Positions 27,643 to 37,026 of a stretch of 51,969 nt of DNA are shown here, piece after piece. The DNA lies in assembly GCA_030576275.1 (NCBI GenBank), contig JALIBN010000030.1, positions 52,625-104,593 on the forward strand, read 5' to 3'. Every line of letters starts with the position of its first letter. The stretch's first letter is position 1. The position numbers and the translations under genes were made by a program. Under the pieces are notes generated by a model, which saw only the letters and a program-made list of their open reading frames with translations, was not told the DNA's origin and ran no database searches. Origin of the DNA: Pseudomonadota bacterium. Its GTDB lineage: Bacteria; Pseudomonadota; Gammaproteobacteria; Nitrosococcales; Methylophagaceae.

Positions 27643-29664
27643 ATTATTAAATCTCAACTTCATTATGAAAACACTGCTCCCGAAACAATAAATAACTCGC
27701 TAGGTCAATCCAAAAAAATCAAATACATAGCCATAAACGCTTTAATCTTTGCAGCGTTAAGTATGCAAGCAGTCTCTGGTTTTGCCGGCTCTGCTGAGGT
27801 AGAAGCAAATTTGGGCAAACTCAAAATGCCAGCCGGTTTTAAAGTGGAAGTTTATGCTGATGTGCCAGGCGCACGTCAAATGACAATGGGCACAAACGGC
27901 AATGTATATGTAGGCTCACGTGGCAAAAATGTCTATGCCGTAGTTGATAAAGATAAAGACCATAAAGCTGACCAAGTAGTCACGATATTAGATGATCTTA
28001 ATGTCGGCAATGGTGTTGCTATGCATAGAGGAAATTTATATGTAGCAGAACAAAATCGTATTACGCGTTATGCCGCTCCCGATTTTGACTTGAATCTACC
28101 TTTCAAACAAATGCGGGAAGTTATTTATGACAAACTACCCAATAAGTTTCATCATGGCTGGCGCTATATTGCGTTTGGACCTGACGAAAAGCTGTATGTC
28201 ACTATTGGTGCGCCGTGCAATATTTGTAATCCTGAAGGCATCGAAGCCAGTATTATTCGCATGAATGCTGATGGTAGTGATGTAGAAACCTATGCAAAAG
28301 GCGTTAGAAACTCTGTAGGTATAGATTTTCAACCAGGTACAAACACACTTCACTTTACTGATAACGGTGTAGATATGATGGGGAATGACATTCCTCATGA
28401 TGAATTTAATGCTGCGCCTAAAAAAGGGATGCACTTTGGATTTCCCTTTTACGCAGGCGGTGATGCAAGACAACAAGACTGGGCAAGTAAAACGGCTCCC
28501 AAAGATGTTTCATACCCTGTGGCAGAGTTTCAAGCCCATAGTGCAAATCTAGGGTTTAAATTTTACACCGGTCAACAATTTCCTTCTGAGTATCAAGGCG
28601 ATGCTATTGTTGCTCAACACGGATCATGGAATAGAGACACCCCCGTTGGTTATCAGTTAATGCGTGTTAAGTACGACGCTCAGCATCAAGTTGAAAGCAG
28701 TGAAGTATTTATTGAGGGTTGGCTTAATAATGGTGAAGTTTGGGGACGACCAACTGACGTCTTGCAAATGCCAGATGGTTCTTTATTGATTTCTGATGAT
28801 TACAATGGCGTGATATACCGCGTCAGCTATGGTGAACAAGCGACTGCTTCAGTGGTACCGTCTAAAGCTTCAGGCACGGTACTGAACAATTTGCAGATGC
28901 CAGAGTCTTCAATTTCTCATCGTGACGGCCGTGTATTTATTACCGAAATTGGTGAGTTTGGTAAAGATGGTGATGGCAAAGTAACCATTTTAAACAAAGA
29001 TGGATCAACCAAAACGTTAGCTGATGGCTTAAACGATCCTAAAGGGATTGATATGTTTAATAATCAGCTTTATATCGCTGATGTTGATCATGTCGTACGT
29101 GTTGATTTCGATGGTAAGAAAACGATTATTGCAAAATCATCTGATTTTCAAGACAAGCCTATCTTTTTAAATGATATTGAGATTGATGGCCTCGGCAATG
29201 TCTATGTTTCAGATAGTGGTGATGATGATGGTAAGCATGGCGCTATTTATAAAATCACGCCAGCAGGCAAGGTGATTCAGATTGTAAATGATAAGTCAGG
29301 TATCAAACGACCTAACGGCTTATTAATGGATGGTCCAAATAAGTTGCTAGTTGCTGATTTCGGAACAGGTAAGTTGTTTCAAGTTGTTTTTGATGGAGCG
29401 TCAGCTAATCCAAAGACAGAAGTCACATTACTTAATAGTGGCTTTGGTGCCGCTGATGGATTGCTCAGAGATGCTGATGGTATTTTATATATCAGTGACT
29501 GGGCTAATGGTAAAGTTTGGCAGTTAAGTGAACCAAAAGCGACACCACAACTAATAACAGAGGGGCACAAGTCTGCGGCTGATATAGCACTTTCTGTTGA
29601 TGGGAAATATATTCTTATGCCAGATATGAAAGCAGGGCAGTTAATACCTTTAGCGATTAAGTAA
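27643..29664 (+). CDS. Secreted sorbosone-dehydrogenase-like/NHL beta-propeller protein
   Basis: About 673 residues with two propellers. The first (about 65-410) is of the PQQ glucose/sorbosone dehydrogenase family: FHHGWRYIAFGPDEKLYVT, GAPCNICNPE, NSVGIDFQPGT and AQHGSWNRDTPVGY. The second (about 410-670) has NHL/SMP-30 type repeats (GLGNVYVSDSGDDDG, RPNGLLMDGPNKLLVADFGTG). The first ATG is at 27763, but that would cut a good Sec signal peptide (KKIKYIAINALIFAALS) encoded just upstream in frame. The frame opens after a TAA at 27640, and an AGGGA site precedes ATT codons at 27643 and 27646, so a non-ATG start is proposed. Substrate unknown. Confidence 0.75.
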   Translation: MIKSQLHYENTAPETINNSLGQSKKIKYIAINALIFAALSMQAVSGFAGSAEVEANLGKLKMPAGFKVEVYADVPGARQMTMGTNGNVYVGSRGKNVYAVVDKDKDHKADQVVTILDDLNVGNGVAMHRGNLYVAEQNRITRYAAPDFDLNLPFKQMREVIYDKLPNKFHHGWRYIAFGPDEKLYVTIGAPCNICNPEGIEASIIRMNADGSDVETYAKGVRNSVGIDFQPGTNTLHFTDNGVDMMGNDIPHDEFNAAPKKGMHFGFPFYAGGDARQQDWASKTAPKDVSYPVAEFQAHSANLGFKFYTGQQFPSEYQGDAIVAQHGSWNRDTPVGYQLMRVKYDAQHQVESSEVFIEGWLNNGEVWGRPTDVLQMPDGSLLISDDYNGVIYRVSYGEQATASVVPSKASGTVLNNLQMPESSISHRDGRVFITEIGEFGKDGDGKVTILNKDGSTKTLADGLNDPKGIDMFNNQLYIADVDHVVRVDFDGKKTIIAKSSDFQDKPIFLNDIEIDGLGNVYVSDSGDDDGKHGAIYKITPAGKVIQIVNDKSGIKRPNGLLMDGPNKLLVADFGTGKLFQVVFDGASANPKTEVTLLNSGFGAADGLLRDADGILYISDWANGKVWQLSEPKATPQLITEGHKSAADIALSVDGKYILMPDMKAGQLIPLAIK

Positions 29665-29776
29665 AAATTTGATTAATAATCGCTTGGGCTAGATCCATGT
29701 CAGAGGTCAGCACAATGTTGGCAGATTAGCCTTATTGCCAAAAGATACTGGTAACTAAATAAGGTCTTGCCTAAAC

Positions 29777-29817
29777 AAAAAGCCCCAACACTAAATTAGT
29801 GTTGGGGCTTTTTGTTT
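29777..29817. terminator. Strong bidirectional terminator
   Basis: A perfect 14-bp inverted repeat (29781-29808, AGCCCCAACACTAA and its complement) is flanked by A-rich bases on the left and TTTTTGTTTT on the right. It ends the propeller gene and could also stop transcripts from the right. Confidence 0.85.
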
Positions 29818-30041
29818 TATTGATGCGCATACAAGGGCTTATAGCTTAGACAATGATTACTATCTAATGCATGGTAGCGATGATTAACAAGGTGCTTGAA
29901 ACAACTGAATGCTTTTGGCACCTTATTGACGAATTGTTTAAAGGTCGCGTTTTATTACAAAGTAGGTAGCGGATAAACTTATGTTAGATACCGATACACG
30001 ACATCAGAAGTTAATGATTAGCGGTCATTAAGTTAAGAAAA
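29818..30041. other. Gene-free spacer
   Basis: No ORF or recognisable element between the terminator and the end of the diguanylate cyclase gene. Confidence 0.5.
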
Positions 30042-31824
30042 TCACGCTACATAGCAATTATTTCGGCCTTTGTTTTTAGCCATATACATGGCTTCATCTG
30101 CTCGCAATATAAGTTCATCCAGATTTTTAATATCAGCTTCAAGATTGCTGATTCCGATACTGGCTGTAATATTAGTCTCAATTTTAGGGATGTTAATTTC
30201 GCTAATCACCTGACGAAGTCGTTCCGCAATCAAGAGTGCTTCGTCCGTATCTGTTTCTTCAAGTAAGATCATAAATTCTTCGCCACCAACTCTCGCTGGC
30301 AAATCCGTTTCCCTGCAAACATGCTGAATACTGTTAGCCACAGAAATTAAAACAGTATCTCCAACAGCATGCCCGTAGTTATCATTAAATTGTTTAAAAT
30401 GATCAATATCCAGCATTAAATATAGATATGTCACGTCGATATCGTATAGATTTTTGGAAGATTACTTCTGCCTGTATATAAAAAGAGCGACGATTCATCA
30501 GGGTTGTTAACGGATCGGTTGAGGCCAGTCGCTTAAGTTCTTCTGTTCTGTCCTCCACTTTTTGTTCCAATGTCGCATTAAGTTCTTTTAGTTTATTTTT
30601 AACGACTGCAAAATGATGTAGAGAGACCCCAACCAAGATGATAGAAAATAAAAGAGAACCTATTGCGATGGGCATTCTTGTCCAAGGAATAATGTTATGA
30701 GCGACCCCCATATCAATTAACAGAAAAAGGCTGAAAATGGCAAAAGAGGCGAGCTGTATTTTTACATCGTTATTAACCTGCTTAACTTGAGACAATGTGA
30801 TCAAAAATAATATAAGCAGGCTTAGGGTTAATAAAACGTCAAACAGATAATACATGGATGACAAGTCGACCAGTCCTGTAGCTGAACTACTAATAGCAGC
30901 AATCACAAAAACAAGATGAAATTTCCAAATAGCCTTAATAACTTTTGTAAATTTCCATGCATACCATGAATCAAATAACATCGCTATGGCGATCGGCAGG
31001 ACAAAATAACCTGCAGCAGCAATGTGATCCCAAACTATAGGGGCGTTGACCAAAAGTTGCTTGACCTGACTCTGTGCAAACAACATAACACTTGAAGCGA
31101 AGGTGAAAAAGAAAATGAGTAGGAATGCCTGTCTCTTAGACTGAATGAAAGCAAAGATTAACGCTAAGAGAGCAATCACCAAGGATAAGCTACTCACCGC
31201 TATATCTGTTATCGATTTACTGATGATATAACCAAACAAACCTATACGGTCCATCAGTTTGACTTCACCCCATAATCCGATGTCAGAAGCTGAAGAAAAT
31301 ATCCGAAAATAAATTGTTTTCCCTGCAAAATCATCAGGGAGGCTGACCATATGCCATGGCCATCCTTCAAAGCGTCCCCGCCCGTGTTTGTCGAATGACC
31401 CGTAGTTATAAATTTGATGACCATCGATGTAGACTTCAGTGATCAAATCAACACTGTAAATATAAATAACAGGAACACGCCATATGCTATTGTCGGGTAG
31501 CGTCGTACGATACCACACGTTTGTCCTTCCATCACGATTGGGTGGGTTGGAAGGAAAATCAATATTTAGCCATTCATTTTGTGAGTGTTCCTCAACGGTC
31601 CATTCAGGAATGCCATCGTCACTAAAAGGAGAATCTCCCCAGCGATATTGCCAGTTGGATTCGAGATTTTGGATTGTTCCCTGAGCAAAAGCAATGCATG
31701 GAAATAGCATCAGGAAAGTGATAATTTTCAGAATAAATCGTTTAGGAATACGATATAGAAAAATGGGTAATGGTGATGGAGAGTGTTGAAAATAAACAAT
31801 CGACAATGTGAAATACCTTTTCAT
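30042..31824 (-). pseudogene. 7TMR-DISM diguanylate cyclase split by a frameshift
   Basis: Upstream part 31824-30403 (473 residues): signal or anchor, a periplasmic jelly-roll sensor (about 50-190, with WYRTTLP and EVYIDGHQIYNYGSF), seven membrane helices (about 205-400), a coiled coil, and the start of GGDEF (LASTDPLTTLMNRRSF). Downstream part 30434-30042, in another frame, continues GGDEF with YLMLDIDHFKQFNDNYGHAVGD, the active-site GGEEF and ASIGIS. Reading frame changes at about 30434, where the bases CGACGTGACATAT need an extra 5 bp (GTGAC) or a similar indel to join RRD to TYLYLML. The catalytic half has a GTG at its start but no ribosome site. It is a broken, phase-variable or mis-sequenced cyclic-di-GMP synthase. 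Confidence 0.85.
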
Positions 31825-32134
31825 TGGATGCTAAGTTTTTATACTGTGGTTTATACAAGCAATTGAAATCATCTTCAGGTCCATGTTGATGGTTTCAATT
31901 TTAATAGGGATCACTATGAACGAAAAAACCAAAGCTGACTATATAGTTTGCGAGTCATTGAATTAAAAATCGTTTATTGAATAAAAGCATCAACCCCAAA
32001 GACAAGAACTGGGGTTACGAATGATGGTATTCGGGACGGAATCAAAGCGGACGGCGGCAAAGCCGAATGACTTTACGTATCTTGTTTCAATAGCAAAATA
32101 GCTATCTGTCCACCAACTAGAATCACAAATCCAC
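31825..32134. other. Gene-free spacer with weak hairpin
   Basis: No gene. AACCCC and GGGGTT around 31990-32015 can pair and may end the TSUP transcript, but no good T tract follows. Confidence 0.4.
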
Positions 32135-32938
32135 CTATACTACAGAAATTAGCATTTTGATACTCAAAATCATAAGCAATACAGCAAATATTTTTTTGAG
32201 GGTAGAAATGTTCAATTTGTGCGCTAACTTTGCACCGTATGGTGCCGTGAAAAAGCTAGCTACCGAAATAAGTAACACAGCAGGGAAATATACATAGCCA
32301 AACGTATAACTGGCCATTGGATAGCTTTCCCAGCCATTAATGACATAACCGAATGTACCTGCAATAGAAATTGGTAATCCAATTGCTGCAGAGGTTCCTA
32401 TCGCTTTTTTTATATCAACATTCTGTCTGGTGAGATAAGGCACGGTTAACGAGCCACCACCGATGGATACGATTGCTGATAATGCTCCTATTCCGCTTCC
32501 TGCAAATAATAACTCGGTGTTACTAGAGATATTTCTACCTGGTTTTGGCATTTTGTTGATGAACATTTGAATGGAAACGTAAGCCATAAACATTGAGAAG
32601 AATAGTGCAAGATAAATTGAGCTAATATGTGAAACGAATAAGGTCGCTAGGAACGTACCTACAACTATGCCTGGGGCCATGCATCTAACAACATGCCAGA
32701 TAACCGCCCCCTTTAAATGGTGGGCACGTAAGCTTGAAATTGACGTTGTGATTATAGAGGCCATTGATGTGCCTAATGCCAAATGTACAACATTTTCTAA
32801 TGGGATCCCTTGAAATAAGAACATTGAGGTTAGTATTGGCACCATTATTCCTCCGCCCCCAATTCCTAGCAATCCAGCCATGAATCCGACAAAGCAACCC
32901 AATAATAAAAATAGCAGAATCCACTCAATTCCTAACAT
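32135..32938 (-). CDS. TSUP (TauE/SafE) family anion exporter
   Basis: 267-residue inner-membrane protein with about eight helices in two repeated halves; the glycine-rich GLLGIGGGGIMVPIL near residue 22 and the matching SIGGGSLTVPYL near 161 are the family hallmark. Relatives export sulfite, sulfoacetate or related anions. Specificity cannot be read from sequence or context. It precedes the terminator-like spacer and follows uppP with 129 bp between them. Confidence 0.9.
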   Translation of the reverse strand: MLGIEWILLFLLLGCFVGFMAGLLGIGGGGIMVPILTSMFLFQGIPLENVVHLALGTSMASIITTSISSLRAHHLKGAVIWHVVRCMAPGIVVGTFLATLFVSHISSIYLALFFSMFMAYVSIQMFINKMPKPGRNISSNTELLFAGSGIGALSAIVSIGGGSLTVPYLTRQNVDIKKAIGTSAAIGLPISIAGTFGYVINGWESYPMASYTFGYVYFPAVLLISVASFFTAPYGAKLAHKLNISTLKKIFAVLLMILSIKMLISVV

Positions 32939-33067
32939 ATTACATCCATTTTAGATTCTTCGATTCAAGTAGGTATGACTGATATAAAGACATTAATTTT
33001 GCTGATGATTGTAAGGCAATGCAGAATAACTGTGAAAGAATATTGCTAGCTCGTGTAACTCATACGA

Positions 33068-33832
33068 TCACAACATCCACAATAAAATGCAACCAAATAG
33101 AATGCGATAGATCCCGAATCCTACAAAAGTGAATTTTTCTAGAAAACGAATAAATAGTTTAATAGTAAGATATGACACGATAAAGGAGGTGACAAAACCG
33201 ACAAATAAGACGAGTAGGTTACCGTCAGTAAGTTCCTTATAGTGTTTTAACATATCAAAACTAGCCGCCGCTGCCAGCACGGGCAATGCTAATAGAAATG
33301 AAAACTCAGCACTAGCCTTTCGATTTAAACCAACTAATAAGCCACCTACAATAGATGCACCAGCACGGCTTGTACCAGGTATTAATGCAAATACTTGTGC
33401 TATGCCGATCCAAAGTGCTTGTTTGTAGGTTATTGCTTCAACTTCATCAACTTTAACGTGGTGTTCTTTATGAAAATATTCGAGGATCAAAAATATGATG
33501 CCACCAATGATAAACATCGTACCAACAACTGGTATGGTAAAAAATTCTTTAATTTGCTTATGAAATAATAAACCAACAAAACCAATTGGAATGAAAGCTA
33601 AACTTACTTTTAACCATAACTCGCGGTGCTTAAATGTAAATTTATCTTTATAGTTGGCGATAACAGCCAAAATGGCTGAAAACTGAATAATGACTTGAAA
33701 CGCCTTATTGGTATCAGTTTGAGCAATTGATAGCCAATGACTGACAACAATTAAATGGCCAGTGGACGAAATAGGCAAAAACTCTGTAATACCTTCAATA
33801 ATGCCTAAAATTATCGCTTGTATGATATCCAT
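33068..33832 (-). CDS. uppP: Undecaprenyl-diphosphatase UppP (BacA)
   Basis: Recycles the lipid carrier of peptidoglycan synthesis by dephosphorylating undecaprenyl diphosphate; gives bacitracin resistance. 254 residues with the catalytic [16 protein letters not shown] near the start and the second site [18 protein letters not shown] near 154. About eight membrane helices. Single gene. Confidence 0.97.
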   Translation of the reverse strand: MDIIQAIILGIIEGITEFLPISSTGHLIVVSHWLSIAQTDTNKAFQVIIQFSAILAVIANYKDKFTFKHRELWLKVSLAFIPIGFVGLLFHKQIKEFFTIPVVGTMFIIGGIIFLILEYFHKEHHVKVDEVEAITYKQALWIGIAQVFALIPGTSRAGASIVGGLLVGLNRKASAEFSFLLALPVLAAAASFDMLKHYKELTDGNLLVLFVGFVTSFIVSYLTIKLFIRFLEKFTFVGFGIYRILFGCILLWML

Positions 33833-34374
33833 AAGTATTTTTCTGTTCCAGTGGGTAAGAGTTATCTAGTGATTGATTATGCTTAAATACCATTTCAGTT
33901 ATTCTGAAGAACGGCTTTAAGATGATCAAAGTCGAATAGTATAGGCGATGTGAAGAATAATGCTATGTACGTGCTGAACTTTGTTTGGCGACATATATGT
34001 ATCAGCAGCTAGAGAGTTTTTAGGTATTCTGTTCGAAATAGATGCTATCAATCATTACATTATCAGCATCTGGTTAGTGTGTCAGTTAGTTATACCAGAC
34101 TGATTTTGATGGGTTTATAAGTAGTAAAGGAGTAAGAAGATGAATACTTGTCTGTAAGAAGTTAAGCAAAGTATCACTTTATTTTTAATCTTTACTGTAT
34201 CTCCATTCAGATCGCCGTTTAGAAGCAACATCAGGATCGTCGGTTAGTTACTTTTGCTTGATGATGATCGAGTACGCATTGTAACCAGTGTAAAATTTAA
34301 TAATTAGTGTCATTGAAAATTATATTATTAATGAGAACATAGAGATAACTTACATTTGAGTAGTATTTATCAAT
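33833..34374. other. Gene-free region between uppP and the pqqA terminator
   Basis: No gene supported. A good AAGGAG site at about 34124 precedes ATG AAT ACT TGT CTG TAA, only five codons. No repeat or RNA fold recognised. Confidence 0.5.
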
Positions 34375-34375
34375 A

Positions 34376-34414
34376 AAAAAGCCCCAGTAGAATTAACTGC
34401 TGGGGCCTTTTTTT
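34376..34414. terminator. Terminator of pqqA (bidirectional)
   Basis: GCCCCAGTAG (34381-34390) pairs with CTGCTGGGGC (34397-34406) with one wobble, loop AATTAA. There are six A before the stem (T6 on the minus strand) and seven T after it. It lies 23 bp after the pqqA stop. Confidence 0.85.
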
Positions 34415-34436
34415 GAACTTTTTGTAATCTTAAATC

Positions 34437-34508
34437 TTAACGATTACAGATGTACATTGTTACTTCAAAGCCGAAACGCATATCTGAATATTCTGGTTTA
34501 GTCCACAT
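34437..34508 (-). CDS. pqqA: PqqA, PQQ precursor peptide (orphan copy)
   Basis: 23-residue ribosomal peptide from which pyrroloquinoline quinone is made. Sequence starts [16 protein letters not shown]; Glu15 and Tyr19, the two residues cross-linked by PqqE, are in the conserved spacing EVTMY. The ATG is preceded by AAGGTG six bases away. A possible -10 (TATACT) lies about 45 bp upstream. A strong terminator follows within 25 bp, so this is a one-gene unit. No pqqB, C, D or E is in the window; those must be elsewhere. Extra unlinked pqqA copies are known in methylotrophs. Confidence 0.95.
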   Translation of the reverse strand: MWTKPEYSDMRFGFEVTMYICNR

Positions 34509-34717
34509 AGTGATCACCTTGTCTGTTGATTAAATTAGTTTTAAGATTGAAAGTATACGGAGATGACTTATTAATTAATATGGGATTTTTCTTGAAGTTG
34601 CTCAGGAAATTACTTGTTTAAATGTAAGGTCATGGTATTTCATTCCACTTTAGTTCGATGTCAGAACACTATTATTTTTAAATTTTGCAACTAATTCAAT
34701 TATGATGAGGTCATTGG

Positions 34718-35491
34718 TTGATAACTATAAAAGATGTTGATGAGATGACTGACAGCACGCAACTACAAAATTGGATAAATTCAGCACCTGTTGTGGTGTT
34801 TAGAAGTCCTGTTACTGAGATGGACGCTTTAAGGCGAGCTCTGAAAAGTAGGAATATAAATTTTCGTGAAATAGAGCTGAGTATGGCTCACGATGAATCC
34901 CGAGAGCAGTTTCATCAGCTCAAAAAACTGACAAATTATGAATTATTACCACAAGTTTTTATTGACGCATCATTCACTGGGGGCGCTGACAAATCACTCC
35001 ATAGTGCTGCTTTTGAAGCTTTATCGACAACAAATAGCTCAGTATTAACCACTAAGAAATTGTTTTTAGCACTGGGTTATGCTGGTATTATTCCCTTTAT
35101 TTTTTTCAGCTTACTGTCATTTTTATCCGAATTCCATGCTTGGGCGATTAGAGCAAATTTAGCATATGGTGCTGTCATACTCACTTTCATTGGTGCTATT
35201 CATTGGGGAAGACTACTACAGATGTTTTCATCTGATTTAACCAGAAAAGATACAGGTGTTTTGGTCGTTAGCATTTTACCTTCGCTACTTGCTTGGGTGG
35301 TTTTGATCGAATTTTTCAATCCTGCTTCATCACTGTGTATTTTGATATCAGGCTTTATGGCAATGTGTGCGTTTGAAGGCAGTTTAAAAACCTATACATC
35401 AGCATGGTATAGAAAAATGCGGGTGCAATTGGGCTATACCGTAAGTGCATTATTAGCCTTATCAGTTTTATCTATATTGATTGCAGGATAA
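34718..35491 (+). CDS. Glutaredoxin-like domain (no cysteines) fused to DUF3429 membrane domain
   Basis: 257 residues from a start at 34718 (TTG, read as Met); an ATG at 34745 is an alternative. About residues 10-105 are a thioredoxin-fold glutaredoxin module: the VVVFRSPVTEMDALRRAL strand-helix, INFREIELS, and LLPQVFIDASFTGGAD which is the cis-Pro and GG-D region. The active site CPYC is replaced by SPVTEM, so it is probably redox-inactive. About 115-255 are DUF3429 with four or five helices, including IHWGRLLQM. The function is unknown. The DCC-family gene follows by 7 bp, suggesting an operon. Confidence 0.75.
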   Translation: MITIKDVDEMTDSTQLQNWINSAPVVVFRSPVTEMDALRRALKSRNINFREIELSMAHDESREQFHQLKKLTNYELLPQVFIDASFTGGADKSLHSAAFEALSTTNSSVLTTKKLFLALGYAGIIPFIFFSLLSFLSEFHAWAIRANLAYGAVILTFIGAIHWGRLLQMFSSDLTRKDTGVLVVSILPSLLAWVVLIEFFNPASSLCILISGFMAMCAFEGSLKTYTSAWYRKMRVQLGYTVSALLALSVLSILIAG

Positions 35492-35498
35492 TTTAACT

Positions 35499-35897
35499 AT
35501 GACGAACTCTAAGCGTGTTGTTGAATACAACTTAAGCTGTTTTCATGATGGCGAGTGCCCGATATGTAATATCGAAATTGACGTCATGAAGAAGTTAGAT
35601 AAACAGGGCAATATTAATTGGGTTGATATTTCTAAGGATAAAGCGGCACTAGATAAGGCAGGGCTAAGCTATTCGCAGGCAATGGCTAAACTGTATGTGA
35701 TCGATGAGCATAACAACATAATGCACTCAGGTGTGAAGGGCTTTTTAGAGGTATGGAAGCAATTACCCTATTACCGTCGACTTGCACCCATTGTTGAGCG
35801 TGTCCCTTTAGCAATTCCCATTTTAAATTTCTTCTACGGTATTTTTGCTCGTTATCGCCTAGTGTTGACCGGCAAAAAATTAGATCAAAACGAATAA
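35499..35897 (+). CDS. DCC (DUF393) family thiol-disulfide protein
   Basis: 132 residues from the ATG at 35499; the frame is open 6 codons further from a TTG. CFHDGECPICNIEI contains the Asp-Gly and Cys-x-x-Cys signature of the DCC family. Mid-region LYVIDEHNNIMHSGVKGFLEVWKQLPYYR and the C-terminal NFFYGIFARYR are conserved. The family is thought to have a thioredoxin-like fold; the partner is unknown. It follows a glutaredoxin-like protein that lacks cysteines, so the pair may act together at the membrane. Confidence 0.85.
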   Translation: MTNSKRVVEYNLSCFHDGECPICNIEIDVMKKLDKQGNINWVDISKDKAALDKAGLSYSQAMAKLYVIDEHNNIMHSGVKGFLEVWKQLPYYRRLAPIVERVPLAIPILNFFYGIFARYRLVLTGKKLDQNE

Positions 35898-36000
35898 TAC
35901 AATTCAGATGGATTGTCTATTTTAGTCTTATCCTCAAGATTTATAAATTAGTATATGGGGTGAACTTGCTGGTTCTCGCTTATCTGACTCTTCATTTTCA

Positions 36001-36278
36001 CTATTTATCAATTAATAAATGTCCAAAATAGGCGAATATACCGATCATGATCCCTGATATAAATTGAGCATGGACTAGATAGGAGTATTTTTCAAATCTT
36101 TGGGTGTATACCGCCATGTAAGAAACAGACCGAATAAGCCTTGCCAAATAACCAGTATCAGAACAGCTGGAAAGAATAAAATATCCATCGGCACGCACAT
36201 TAGTACTATGTGCAAAATGATAACTGGAACAGTAGCGATCCCTACTAAATAACCTGATGTGAAAATGGAAAGTGGATT
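36001..36278 (-). pseudogene. Frameshifted small membrane protein
   Basis: Minus-strand frame 36278-36075 encodes hydrophobic stretches (GYLVGIATVPVIILHIVLM, then ILFFPAVLILVIWQGLFGLF) ending in RYTPKDLKNTP and a stop. A second frame continues from about 36085 with HAQFISGIMIGIFAYFGHLL to 36001. Joined by a 1-base shift they make one 3-helix protein of about 90 residues. No ATG, GTG or TTG begins the first frame. It is just downstream of the DUF302 gene. Family not recognised. Confidence 0.45.
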
Positions 36279-36293
36279 TTATTTCTGCAAAAT

Positions 36294-36677
36294 TTATTTT
36301 GCCTCATCAATCATTTTTATCATTGTTTCTTCTACTTCCGTTGCGATTTTGTTTAATCCTTTATCCTCTGACAGTGCTAAAAGCATTTGTGCCGGCTTAA
36401 TAAGACCAATATTTGTTTTTGATTTCTCAGTGAAGACTGAAATTCTACAAGGGAGCGCCATATTTAGGCGCATATCAATTGATAAAACCTTTGCAGCCTG
36501 CGTAGGATTGCAAACTTCAAAAACCTTGCACTGTTCTTCGAATTCAATACCTTTGCTTCGTAAAGTCGTGCCCAAATCATGTATATGCAATACACCAAAC
36601 CCATGGCTTTTAACCGCGGCCTCAAGATCGTTCACTGCATTTTCAAAAGATTTATTCGTATCAACTATGTAGTACAT
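36294..36677 (-). CDS. DUF302 family protein
   Basis: 127 residues. The opening (FENAVNDLEAAVKSHGFGVLHIHDL), EVCNPTQAAKVLSID and LPCRISVFTEK are typical of DUF302, an alpha/beta domain of unknown role that often occurs with redox or sulfur-metabolism genes. The ATG has AAGGAG nine bases upstream. The opposite strand has an open frame over the same bases, which is only its shadow. Confidence 0.88.
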   Translation of the reverse strand: MYYIVDTNKSFENAVNDLEAAVKSHGFGVLHIHDLGTTLRSKGIEFEEQCKVFEVCNPTQAAKVLSIDMRLNMALPCRISVFTEKSKTNIGLIKPAQMLLALSEDKGLNKIATEVEETMIKMIDEAK

Positions 36678-36843
36678 TGCTCATTCTCCTTGTTCAAATA
36701 TAAAAAATTGTTTACGTGCCGAAATGTTCTTTAAACATTTCTAGTCTTTTAATTTTATTGATAGACAAAAAAGTTGAGCCATCAGTTTCTTCCCATTACT
36801 CATTTTGATACAGACTAAATCGTATCTGGAGAAGTTAAGCTTG

Positions 36844-37026
36844 TTACTTTCTTGAGTAAGCGACCGCTAGTTGAAATAGCTCATTACTCGGGCGGATATG
36901 TGTGTATAGGGCAAATTGTTCAACGGCTTGTATGGCAAATACCTCTGAACCGCTGATAACCGTTTCCCCTAGTTTTTTAGCATAGGTGAGTAAAGGCGTA
37001 TCAGAAGGTAAAGCTACCACATCAAA
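36844..37026 (-). pseudogene. C-terminal fragment of a shikimate dehydrogenase (AroE/YdiB-like)
   Basis: About 60 codons ending in TAA. FDVVALPSDTPLLTYAKKLGE matches the conserved VxDxVYxPxxTPLL block of AroE-like enzymes, and GSEVFAIQAVEQFALYTH matches the final GLxMLxxQAAxQFxLWTG block. The N-terminal three quarters are missing: at about 37026 the sequence changes to a methyltransferase fragment on the other strand. Confidence 0.75.

Noticed and set aside
34141-34158. Five-codon ORF with a perfect AAGGAG site
   Set aside because: Too short to support a gene; no conservation information is available.
36259-36672. 137-residue plus-strand ORF
   Set aside because: Lies antisense to the DUF302 gene, which has clear family motifs and a ribosome site.
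36986-37026. First residues of the 94-residue plus-strand ORF as part of the methyltransferase
   Set aside because: These bases are antisense to the aroE-like fragment; methyltransferase similarity begins only after about 37027.
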